From NCBI GenBank assembly GCA_013823135.1, contig PNLP01000045.1, positions 1 to 55,740 on the forward strand: a DNA stretch of 55,740 nt, read 5' to 3'. How positions within the stretch are numbered: position 1 is the first letter of the stretch; the number at the start of each line of letters is the position of its first letter. The translations under genes and the position numbers were made by a program. Shown piece by piece: positions 24,302 to 32,324 of the stretch. The stretch comes from Planctomycetaceae bacterium (lineage in GTDB: Bacteria; Planctomycetota; Planctomycetia; Gemmatales; Gemmataceae). The notes below the pieces were generated by a model, which saw only the letters and a program-made list of their open reading frames with translations, ran no database searches and was not told the DNA's origin.

Positions 24302-26083
24302 ATGGAATTTCTCACGGACCCCACGCGGGTATTGTTCTTCACCGGAAAGGGCGGTGTGGGCAAGACCTCCGTCGCCTGTGCAACCGCGGTGAAACTCGCC
24401 GACACCGGGAAGCGGGTTCTGCTCATCAGCACCGACCCGGCGTCCAATCTCGACGAAGTCCTCGGGGTGAAACTCGGCAACGCTCCGACAGCAGTGCCCG
24501 GTGTCCCGAACCTGAAAGCCATGAACATCGACCCGGAGGCATCCGCCAAGGCATACCGCGAGAGTATGGTCGCCCCGTATCGCGGAGTGCTGCCCGCCGC
24601 CGCTGTGGCGAGCATGGAGGAACAGTTCTCCGGTTCGTGTACCTTGGAGATTGCCGCGTTTGACGAATTCGCTCGACTACTCGGCGGCACTGCATCCACG
24701 AACGACTTCGACCACGTCCTCTTCGACACCGCCCCAACTGGGCATACTCTGCGGTTGCTTTCACTTCCCTCGGCGTGGGATGGATTTCTGGCAGCGAACA
24801 CGACTGGCACCTCGTGCCTCGGGCCACTCGCGGGGTTACAAGCTCAACAGCAACTCTACGCCGACACGGTCAAGGCACTCGGTGATCCGACCATGACCAC
24901 GCTTGTGTTGGTCGCGCGTCCGGAAGTGTCTGCCCTGCGTGAGGCCGAACGGACTGCCGGGGAACTGTCGTCGCTTGGCGTCCGCAATCAACACCTCGTC
25001 ATCAACGGTGTGTTTCACGCTGTCGATAAGCTCGACCCCGTCGCACGGGCGATGGAACAGCGAGCCGATGCGGCACTGTCGCAGATGCCAACCGGTCTTG
25101 TTCACCTCCCTCGTACTACGATCCCGCTTGCCCCGCACGGTCTCGTCGGGATTGAAGCCATTCGAGCGATGGGCTCAAAGTCCCAGGCTTCGCTCCAGGT
25201 AAGCCTAACCGAATCGGCTCCTGATGTGGCGGCGCTCGGAGTGTTGATCGATGACCTGGCCCGGAATGGTCACGGTGTCATCCTGACGATGGGGAAGGGC
25301 GGTGTCGGGAAGACCACTGTAGCCGCAGCGGTGGCCGTTGCGCTGGCAGACCGCGGCTTCCCGGTTCAACTCAGTACGACCGACCCCGCTGCCCATGTTG
25401 CCGCCACGTTGCATGGTGAGGTACCGAATCTGTCGGTGTCGCGGATCGACCCACGGGCGGAAACGGCAGCGTATGCGGCCGAGGTCATGGCGACTGCGGG
25501 GAAGGATCTCGATCCCCAGGGTAAGGCGATGCTGGAGGAAGACCTCCGATCCCCGTGTACGGAGGAAATCGCAGTTTTCCGGGCGTTCGCTTCGGCAGTT
25601 GCGAAGGGAGAAGGCGGGTTTGTCGTTCTCGATACGGCACCTACGGGGCACACGGTTCTCCTTCTCGACTCCGCGCTGGCGTACCACCGCGAGGTCACAC
25701 GGCAGGCGAGTGGGATGCCGGAGGCTGTCGAGCACTTGCTTCCCCGACTCCGTGACGCGGAGTTCACTCGCGTGCTCATTGTCACGCTCCCCGAAGCCAC
25801 TCCGGTGCACGAGGCGGCCAAATTGCAGGCGGATCTGAGCCGCGCCGGCATCACCCCGTTTGCGTGGGTGATTAACCAGTGCCTGACGCCGCTCGCCGTG
25901 ACGGACACTGTTTTGGTATCGCGACGGGGGCATGAGGCTCGCTATGTGCGGGAGGTCCTCACCGAGCACGCTGCTCGGACCGCGTTAGTTCCCTGGCAGA
26001 TCGAACCGCCGATTGGCCCCGACCGTCTTCGCGAACTGACCACAGTTGACCAGATCCACGCCCTCGTTCCTGGTGCTCGTTGA
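24302..26083 (+). CDS. arsA: ArsA arsenite-stimulated ATPase
   Basis: 593 residues, the full double-ATPase ArsA. Two halves each carry a deviant P-loop, TGKGGVGKTSVACATAV (about residues 14-30) and MGKGGVGKTTVAAAVAVAL (about 330-348), and each half has the signature DTAPTGHT. Metalloid-binding Cys are likely those in GSCTLEIAAF and SPCTEEIAVF; ArsA normally uses three. In known systems ArsA powers the ArsB permease to expel arsenite, taking it from ArsD. Neither ArsB nor Acr3 is encoded here, which is unusual (see findings). ATG 24302 is chosen because it starts the conserved fold; the frame is open upstream through arsD. The stop overlaps the start of the aquaporin gene by one base (TGATG), so the two are translationally coupled. 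Confidence 0.95.
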   Translation: MEFLTDPTRVLFFTGKGGVGKTSVACATAVKLADTGKRVLLISTDPASNLDEVLGVKLGNAPTAVPGVPNLKAMNIDPEASAKAYRESMVAPYRGVLPAAAVASMEEQFSGSCTLEIAAFDEFARLLGGTASTNDFDHVLFDTAPTGHTLRLLSLPSAWDGFLAANTTGTSCLGPLAGLQAQQQLYADTVKALGDPTMTTLVLVARPEVSALREAERTAGELSSLGVRNQHLVINGVFHAVDKLDPVARAMEQRADAALSQMPTGLVHLPRTTIPLAPHGLVGIEAIRAMGSKSQASLQVSLTESAPDVAALGVLIDDLARNGHGVILTMGKGGVGKTTVAAAVAVALADRGFPVQLSTTDPAAHVAATLHGEVPNLSVSRIDPRAETAAYAAEVMATAGKDLDPQGKAMLEEDLRSPCTEEIAVFRAFASAVAKGEGGFVVLDTAPTGHTVLLLDSALAYHREVTRQASGMPEAVEHLLPRLRDAEFTRVLIVTLPEATPVHEAAKLQADLSRAGITPFAWVINQCLTPLAVTDTVLVSRRGHEARYVREVLTEHAARTALVPWQIEPPIGPDRLRELTTVDQIHALVPGAR

Positions 26084-26766
26084 TGGCAACCCTTCGTCGT
26101 CGCCTCGTAGCCGAGATGATTGGGACATTCATTCTCGTGTTTGCTGGTACTGGGGCGATCGTTTCCAACGACCTGACCGGTGCGGTCACTCACCCCGGCA
26201 TCGCGCTGACCTTCGGGTTGGTCGTGCTGGCGATGATCTATGCACTCGGCGATGTGTCAGGGGCACACCTGAACCCGGCCGTGACCATTGGGTTCGTGTT
26301 TGCCGGGCGGTTCCCGGCTCGTGAAGCCGCACCGTACGCCGTGGCCCAAACTCTCGGTGCCGTTGCCGCAAGCCTGCTGCTACGGGGGTTGTTCCCCGAG
26401 GCTGTGAACCTGGGAGCGACGCTCCCCCGGAGTGCGGCTGGTCAGTCGTTCGTGCTGGAGGTCGTGCTCACATGGTTCCTGATGCTCGTCGTTTTGTGTG
26501 TGTCGACCGGGTCCCGAGAGAAGGGGATCACGGCCGGGATCGCAGTCGGAGCGGTGATTGCTTTGGAGGCGATGTTTGCAGGCCCAATCTGCGGCGCGAG
26601 CATGAACCCGGCCCGATCGCTGGCACCGGCAGTCGTGTCGGTACGACTCGACCATCTGTGGGTGTACTTGACGGCCCCGGTGCTCGGTGCCGTATTAGCT
26701 GTCCCAACATTTGCGGTGATCCGTCCGATTGAGAACCCCGAACCTGTTCTTGAGGGAGAGCGATGA
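26083..26766 (+). CDS. MIP-family aquaporin/glyceroporin, likely arsenite channel
   Basis: 227 residues with about six membrane spans and the two NPA boxes of the family (GAHLNPAVTIGF and GASMNPARSLAP). By position it is like AqpS of Sinorhizobium-type ars operons, where an aquaglyceroporin releases arsenite formed by arsenate reduction. The second box is followed by RSLAPAVVS, as in bacterial aquaporins of the NIP/AqpN type; I cannot assign selectivity from reading alone. ATG 26083 overlaps the arsA stop by one base and its own stop overlaps the arsC start (ATGA), so all three are translated together. Inner membrane. Confidence 0.9.
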   Translation: MATLRRRLVAEMIGTFILVFAGTGAIVSNDLTGAVTHPGIALTFGLVVLAMIYALGDVSGAHLNPAVTIGFVFAGRFPAREAAPYAVAQTLGAVAASLLLRGLFPEAVNLGATLPRSAAGQSFVLEVVLTWFLMLVVLCVSTGSREKGITAGIAVGAVIALEAMFAGPICGASMNPARSLAPAVVSVRLDHLWVYLTAPVLGAVLAVPTFAVIRPIENPEPVLEGER

Positions 26767-27161
26767 GCAAGCCGAGCGTGTTGTTCGTGTGCATTGAAAA
26801 TTCGAACCGGAGCCAGATGGCCGAGGCGTTTGCCCGCATTCATGGTGGCGACCAGGTGGATGCCCATTCCGCCGGGTCGCGGCCGTCCGGGAAGGTGAAC
26901 CCGCGTGCGGTGCAGTTCATGGCTGAGAAGGGATACGACCTCGCGACACACACCTCCAAGTCGCTGGAACCGTTCAACGGAACGCACATCACGGCCGCCG
27001 TGACAATGGGTTGCGGCGACTACTGCCCTTTGGTGAAGGCCGACCGGCGCGAGGACTGGAACATCCCTGACCCGAAGGAGTTGCCCGAGGAGGAATTCCG
27101 AAAGGTGCGGGATCTGATCGAGGAAAAAGTGAAGGCGTTGCTCGCTGAATTAGGTGTGTGA
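26763..27161 (+). CDS. arsC: Arsenate reductase of the low-molecular-weight phosphatase type
   Basis: 132 residues. It reduces arsenate to arsenite. The phosphatase-type loop VCIENSNRS supplies Cys 10 and Arg 16 (C-x5-R). Two further cysteines, 84 and 88 in TMGCGDYCP, would serve in the relay; this short spacing differs from the Cys 82/Cys 89 pair of the thioredoxin-linked plasmid pI258 enzyme and looks more like the GCGDxCP type known from actinobacterial reductases. The acid residue is in NIPDPKELPE. The start overlaps the aquaporin stop by four bases. It is the last gene of the ars operon and converges on the RND pump gene with a 62-base spacer. Confidence 0.9.
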   Translation: MSKPSVLFVCIENSNRSQMAEAFARIHGGDQVDAHSAGSRPSGKVNPRAVQFMAEKGYDLATHTSKSLEPFNGTHITAAVTMGCGDYCPLVKADRREDWNIPDPKELPEEEFRKVRDLIEEKVKALLAELGV

Positions 27162-27177
27162 GGCAATGCAAAAGAGA

Positions 27178-27192
27178 GCGGATTGCTTCCGC
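27178..27192. terminator. Small hairpin between arsC and the RND pump gene
   Basis: GCGGA-TTGCT-TCCGC between the convergent ends of arsC and the RND gene. The stem is only five bp and there is no T-run, so a terminator role is a guess from position. Confidence 0.3.
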
Positions 27193-27223
27193 CCTCCCGA
27201 ACCAGTTGGGCTACCCCACCTGC

Positions 27224-30200
27224 TCACGCGACTGGGTGCGTCGAGTGAGCAGGTGGTTCTGTGGCTGGTGGCGTCGGAACGGGAGTCGGCGCTGGTGATT
27301 TTCCTTCCATCAACCTTGTGACGACCGAGTAGAAGACCGGCGTCAGGAAGATGCCGAAGAGTGTCACGCCGATCATGCCGCTGAGAACGGCAGTGCCCAG
27401 TGAACGCCGCATCTCCCAGCCTGCACCAGTCGCGACCATCAGCGGGTAGACACCAAAGATGAACGCGAAACTCGTCATGAGAATTGGGCGAAGGCGGAGT
27501 TTACTCGCTTCCAGAATCGCCGCCTGACGTTCCATCCCTTCTTTCCGCTTCTGCGTGGCATACTCGACTATCAGGATGGCGTTCTTCGCGGCCATCGCGA
27601 CAAGGACGACGAACCCAATCTGACTGAAGATGTCGATGGGCATGTGTGCGATCCAGACGAGCCCGACAATCGAACTCAGAAGGCACATCGGAACCACCAG
27701 GATGATCGCGAACGGCAAGCCCCAGCTTTCGTATAGGGCCGAGAGGATGAGGAACACGAGCGCCACAGCCAGGGCGAAGATGTAGATACCCGTGTTGCCG
27801 GCGGTGACTTCCTGGTAACTGATGTTCGTCCACTCGTAACCCATACCGGTGGGTAGGTTCTGATCGCTCAGTTGCCCCATGAGCGAGATCGCCTGGCCCG
27901 AGCTGAATCCGGGCTTGTTCCCACCGTTGATCGCAGCGGAGCCAAGGTTGTTGTACCGCATGATGAAGGCTGGCCCGCTGTCGTTACGCACTGTCACCAG
28001 AGCCCCAAGCGGCACCATCTGCCCCTGCCGGTTTCGCACCTGGAGCAATTTTAGATTCTCGACGTCCTTGCGGAAGTCGCCCTCGGCCTGGATGTTTACC
28101 TGCCAGATTCGCCCGAAGCGGTTGAACTGGTTGATGTACACCGAGCCCATGTTCGCGTTGAGTGTGTCGAACACGTCGGACAGCGAGACGCCCATCGCAG
28201 CGGCGTTCTCGCGGTCGACGTCGAGATACAGTTGCGGCGTACTCGCCCGGAAGGTCGTGAACACCCGCGCCAGGCCGGGCTGAGCATTCGCCTTCCGCAC
28301 GATAGTGTCGGTGGCTTCCTCAAGTGCTTGTGGACCCAAGCCAGCTTGATCCACGAGTTGCAACTGGAACCCGCCAGACTGACCCAACCCCGGCACTGGC
28401 GGCGCACCAAAAACCGCCGCGCGACAGCCGAGAACTTCGCCATAGTAGGCCCGGTTCAGCTTCTCGATGATTGCGGCCGCCTGAGTCTCGCGGGTCGTGC
28501 GGTTTTCGAACTCGTCGAGGATCACAAAGATCGTGCCCCAGTTCGAGGAGTCGCACTGGAAGAACGCGGAATACCCGCTCACGGCCATGGTCGTTTTGAC
28601 GCCTGGTGTCTTGAGTGCGATTTCTTCCAGCTTGGCAATAATCGCATCCGTCCGCTGCACCGATGATGCGTCTGGCAGTTCGACGTTCACCAGTACGTAG
28701 CCTTGGTCCTGTTCGGGGATGAACCCGGTAGGCGATGTGACCATCCCGTACCCCGTCAGGGCGAGCAACCCTGCGTAGACCAGGATCACGACGAACCCAA
28801 CTCGGATGAGCAGGTGTACCACGCGGGTGTAGGCGTTGGTGGTGGCGTCGAACGCCTTGTTAAAGATGCCGAAGAACCAGTTGAGCCCGCGATTGATCGG
28901 GCGGGAGACGAACCAGCCCAGAACCGCCCCCGGCAACGCGAACACGAGTCGTGGCACCCACACCGCCACTGGGCTTCCTACGGGTGCTTTGAGGATTTCC
29001 GAGAGTGCTGGCCCGGCGAAAGTATTCAAGATGAAGTAGCTCAGGATGCCAAAAAGCACCACATACGCGACTCGGGGTAGTGCTTCGCGGGGGGCGGCAT
29101 TCGGCCCGTGCCCGTGTGGCTTGATCCAGGCTGCAGCCCGAGCGGGGGCGAGGGTGAGTGCGTTGGTCGCGGAGATGACAGCCGCAGCCGCGATCGTCAG
29201 GGCGAACTGTTGAAAGAACTCGCCGCTGAGCCCGGGGATAAACGCCGTCGGCAGGAACACGGAGATCAACACCAGCGTGATCCCAATCACGGGGCCGGTT
29301 ATCTCGTCCATCGCCTTGATCGTCGCCTCACGAGCGGGTAAGCCCGACTCCATCCAGCGTTCGATGTTCTCCACAACAACAATCGAGTCGTCGACCACGA
29401 TGCCAACTGCCAACACTAACCCGAACAGTGACAGGTTGTTCAGTGAGAAGCCCAGCGCGGTCATGATGACGAACGTGCCGATCAGTGCCACGGTGATATC
29501 CATGATCGGCAGCAACATGGCGTGCCAGTCCTGGATGAACACAAGTACCACGACGATGACCAGCAACGCCGCGATGAAGATGGTGTGGAACACGTCATCG
29601 ACCGAGTGCTTGATGAACGGAGTCGTGTCGTACACGATCTCGTAGTCGAGCCCCGCGGGGAACTTCTTCTTGAGTTGCTCCATCTTCGCTTTCACCCCAG
29701 TGGCCGTGTCGAGTGCATTGGCTGAGGGGAGTTGAAAGACGGCGAGAGCCAGCGACGGGTATCGGATCACCTTACCGTCAACGACCTGACCTACGTCGCA
29801 GCCCAGGTCAGAGTTCTGCGAGCCGAGTTCGAGCCGGGCCACGTCGCGGAGGTAGACGAGACGCCCATCAGTGCCGACCTTCACAACGATCTCGCCGAAC
29901 TGTGCGCTGGTCGTGAGTCGCCCAAGGGTGTTCAAAACAAGCTGGTAATCTTGCCCCTTTGGCACCGGCTGTTGGCCGATGTTCCCGGCCGCCACTACGA
30001 CGTTCTGGTTCTGGATCGCCCGAATGACCTCGCTCACGGTCATGTCCCGCGCGGCGAGCTTTTGTGGATCGAGCCAGGCACGGATGCTGTACTGCCGTTG
30101 GCCGAGGAAGTTCACAAGCCCGACCCCGGGGAGACGCGAGAGGTCGTCGAAGATGTTGATCTGGGCGTAGTTGCTCATGAAGAGCGGGTCGTGCGACCCG

Positions 30201-30637
30201 TCGCGTGAGACGAGGTTGACCGCGAGCAAGATGTTCGGCGACTGAATCTTGACGTTCACGCCCTGCGACTGAACGCTCGTGGGCAACTGCGGCATCGCTA
30301 GCTGCACGCGAGTCTGCACGAGCATCAGGGCTGTGTGGATGTCGGTTCCGACCTTGAAGCTGACGGTCAGTGTGTACTGCCCGTTGTTCGTGCAAGTGGA
30401 GGACATGTAGATCATGCCCTCGGTTCCGTTCACCTGCGCCTCGATGGGCTGAGCAACTGCATCGGCCAGAGTCGCCGCGCTACTCCCCGGAAAACTGGTT
30501 GTGACCTGAATCGTCGGGGGCACGATCGGCGGGTACTGAGCGATGGGCAGCGTGAAGACGGCGATCGTTCCCGTCATCACCATGACAATGGAGAGCACCC
30601 AGGCAAAGATCGGTCGATCGATGAAGAACCGTGACAT
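27224..30637 (-). CDS. RND efflux transporter, HAE1 (AcrB-like) type
   Basis: 1137 residues, an inner-membrane proton-driven pump for hydrophobic compounds. N-terminus MSRFFIDRPIFAWVLSIVMV is diagnostic; proton-relay Asp pair is seen in GIVVDDSIVVVENIER, and the two periplasmic loop domains lie between spans 1/2 and 7/8. The family is usually about 1040 residues; the extra length is mostly an insert of about 70 residues in the central cytoplasmic loop (about 510-580) with two additional hydrophobic stretches. ATG 30637 is chosen at the conserved MSRFF; AAGGAA lies 12 bases before it. It follows the adaptor gene (58-base gap, same strand), and the outer-membrane factor is divergent, so the tripartite system is complete. 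Confidence 0.95.
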   Translation of the reverse strand: MSRFFIDRPIFAWVLSIVMVMTGTIAVFTLPIAQYPPIVPPTIQVTTSFPGSSAATLADAVAQPIEAQVNGTEGMIYMSSTCTNNGQYTLTVSFKVGTDIHTALMLVQTRVQLAMPQLPTSVQSQGVNVKIQSPNILLAVNLVSRDGSHDPLFMSNYAQINIFDDLSRLPGVGLVNFLGQRQYSIRAWLDPQKLAARDMTVSEVIRAIQNQNVVVAAGNIGQQPVPKGQDYQLVLNTLGRLTTSAQFGEIVVKVGTDGRLVYLRDVARLELGSQNSDLGCDVGQVVDGKVIRYPSLALAVFQLPSANALDTATGVKAKMEQLKKKFPAGLDYEIVYDTTPFIKHSVDDVFHTIFIAALLVIVVVLVFIQDWHAMLLPIMDITVALIGTFVIMTALGFSLNNLSLFGLVLAVGIVVDDSIVVVENIERWMESGLPAREATIKAMDEITGPVIGITLVLISVFLPTAFIPGLSGEFFQQFALTIAAAAVISATNALTLAPARAAAWIKPHGHGPNAAPREALPRVAYVVLFGILSYFILNTFAGPALSEILKAPVGSPVAVWVPRLVFALPGAVLGWFVSRPINRGLNWFFGIFNKAFDATTNAYTRVVHLLIRVGFVVILVYAGLLALTGYGMVTSPTGFIPEQDQGYVLVNVELPDASSVQRTDAIIAKLEEIALKTPGVKTTMAVSGYSAFFQCDSSNWGTIFVILDEFENRTTRETQAAAIIEKLNRAYYGEVLGCRAAVFGAPPVPGLGQSGGFQLQLVDQAGLGPQALEEATDTIVRKANAQPGLARVFTTFRASTPQLYLDVDRENAAAMGVSLSDVFDTLNANMGSVYINQFNRFGRIWQVNIQAEGDFRKDVENLKLLQVRNRQGQMVPLGALVTVRNDSGPAFIMRYNNLGSAAINGGNKPGFSSGQAISLMGQLSDQNLPTGMGYEWTNISYQEVTAGNTGIYIFALAVALVFLILSALYESWGLPFAIILVVPMCLLSSIVGLVWIAHMPIDIFSQIGFVVLVAMAAKNAILIVEYATQKRKEGMERQAAILEASKLRLRPILMTSFAFIFGVYPLMVATGAGWEMRRSLGTAVLSGMIGVTLFGIFLTPVFYSVVTRLMEGKSPAPTPVPTPPATEPPAHSTHPVA

Positions 30638-30695
30638 GGATGCTGTTGTTCCTTGGACCACGCGGATTTGTGCGATTTCGGAACCGGCTTCAACT

Positions 30696-31931
30696 TCACT
30701 TCTTGTTCTTGGGCGGTGTTGTCGCCTTGTCGGCGTCGAGGAGCGTCGTCATATCAACGAGTTTGGGCTCTACTTTGTCACCCGGGCGAACGCGTTGAAG
30801 TCCGTTGATGATGAGTCGGTCGGTGGCCCGCAAGACCTCGACTTCTTTCATCGAATCAAGACCGGTTGCGCCTGCCTCGGTGATCCGCCGGGTTCGGTAA
30901 ACTTCCCGCAATTCACCGTGCATCTGCCCGACCTGAACGACCCGATACTCCACCTCGTCCTTGTCATTCACCACGAGCACGAACCGCTGCCCCTGGCCCG
31001 TGCCGATCGCGCGATCGCTTACAAGCAATGCGGAGTGCGGCGAACTGATTGGTACGCGGATGCGGGCGAACATCCCCGCTACGAGAAGTTTATCGTCGTT
31101 CGTGAAGACGGCCCGGAGTCGGATCGAACCTGTGCCGGGGTCGAGTTGGTTGCTCACGAAATCGACAGTGCCCGGTATTGTGAATGCATTCGTGACGCCC
31201 AGCGCCATCTGAACAGGAATCTGGCCAGTACGTGGAGACGCAACCTTCCCTTCTCGCACGACGGCTTCGTACCGTTCAACCGAATTCTGGTCCACGTCGA
31301 AGTATGCCCACATCGGCTTCAGTGAGACGATGTTCGTGAGCAGCGTGATGTTCTCCGATACCAAATCGCCCACGTCCACGAAGTGCCGGTTGATGCGCCC
31401 GTCGATCGGGGCTGTCACCTTGCACCAGTCAAAGTTCAGTTGTGCTGTCGCCTGCTGGGCTGTGGCTTGCTTCACCGAGCCGACGGCCTCGTCGCGGGCA
31501 CCCTTGCGTCGGTCAATCTCCTGCTCGCTGATTGCCGCCGGGTTCTGCTTCTGCACGCCGAGTCCGATGTCGTAGAACGCTTGCGTAGTGACGAGTTGTG
31601 CCTTGGCAATCTCCACGTCCGCCTTGGCCTTGTCGAGCGTGGCCTTGTACGGACGGTCGTCGATCTGATACAGCAGTTGGCCGGCTGTCACCTCGCCGCC
31701 GTCTTTGAATCCGATCGCAGTTACGAACCCCGTCACACGGGCCTTGATGTCGACAGACTGAACCGCCTGTGTTCGTGCGGTGAATACTTGAGAATCTGTT
31801 ACTGCTTGTTCGACAGGCCGCGCTACCTCAACGATGGGTGTGGGTGTCGCGACGGGAGGAGTGTGGTTCCCACGGCAACCGACCGTTGCGGAAAGTAGGA
31901 ACGGGACGGTACGCAGCCACGTAACGCGCAT
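30696..31931 (-). CDS. RND periplasmic adaptor (membrane-fusion) lipoprotein
   Basis: 411 residues, AcrA-like. N-terminus MRVTWLRTVPFLLSATVGCRG has a lipobox-like TVGC, so it is probably lipid-anchored. Hairpin, lipoyl and barrel parts can be followed: VDIKARVTGFVTAIGFKDGG, GQLLYQIDDRPYKATLDKA, and WCKVTAPIDGRINRHFVDVG. It would link the inner-membrane pump to the outer-membrane channel. The ATG at 31931 is preferred to the one six codons earlier because it gives a compact signal. It is the first gene of the adaptor-pump operon and is divergent from the outer-membrane factor gene; the shared spacer is about 390 bp. Confidence 0.94.
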   Translation of the reverse strand: MRVTWLRTVPFLLSATVGCRGNHTPPVATPTPIVEVARPVEQAVTDSQVFTARTQAVQSVDIKARVTGFVTAIGFKDGGEVTAGQLLYQIDDRPYKATLDKAKADVEIAKAQLVTTQAFYDIGLGVQKQNPAAISEQEIDRRKGARDEAVGSVKQATAQQATAQLNFDWCKVTAPIDGRINRHFVDVGDLVSENITLLTNIVSLKPMWAYFDVDQNSVERYEAVVREGKVASPRTGQIPVQMALGVTNAFTIPGTVDFVSNQLDPGTGSIRLRAVFTNDDKLLVAGMFARIRVPISSPHSALLVSDRAIGTGQGQRFVLVVNDKDEVEYRVVQVGQMHGELREVYRTRRITEAGATGLDSMKEVEVLRATDRLIINGLQRVRPGDKVEPKLVDMTTLLDADKATTPPKNKK

Positions 31932-32324
31932 CGCGGAACCTCTCGCCAAATCAGTGAACGAACGGATTCGCCGCCCACAATGTCATTCGAAACAACTTAA
32001 CGGAGAGGGCACTCCGGTGGAATGACCTTGGGGCAACTTTGGGAGGATTTACCGACTGCTCGTTCTGGGTTGTGCGGCAAAAATGTCTCACCGGAAAGAT
32101 TCACTGATCCACCCGAAGTCCCCAGGTTCTCGTCCCCGAGCATTTCATTACGCTTTGCTTGAACCGACTGTAGCGGTTGTGCCGATAGTGCTGCTGACCG
32201 TACCCACACGACGCCGACGTAATAAGGCCGGGAAATGTCAATGGCACACCCACGATACCAGGGACGTTCGTCTGCGAGCCTCTCGGCGACCCGTGGGGAT
32301 TCAGTCCGCGCCTTCCTTACCCGC
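31932..32324. promoter_or_regulatory. Divergent spacer between efflux adaptor and outer-membrane factor genes
   Basis: About 390 bp that must hold the promoters of both efflux transcripts. I see no clear -10/-35 pair, no operator repeat and no palindrome of the type found elsewhere. If the outer-membrane factor starts at ATG 32235 rather than 32325, the right end is coding. Confidence 0.4.
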
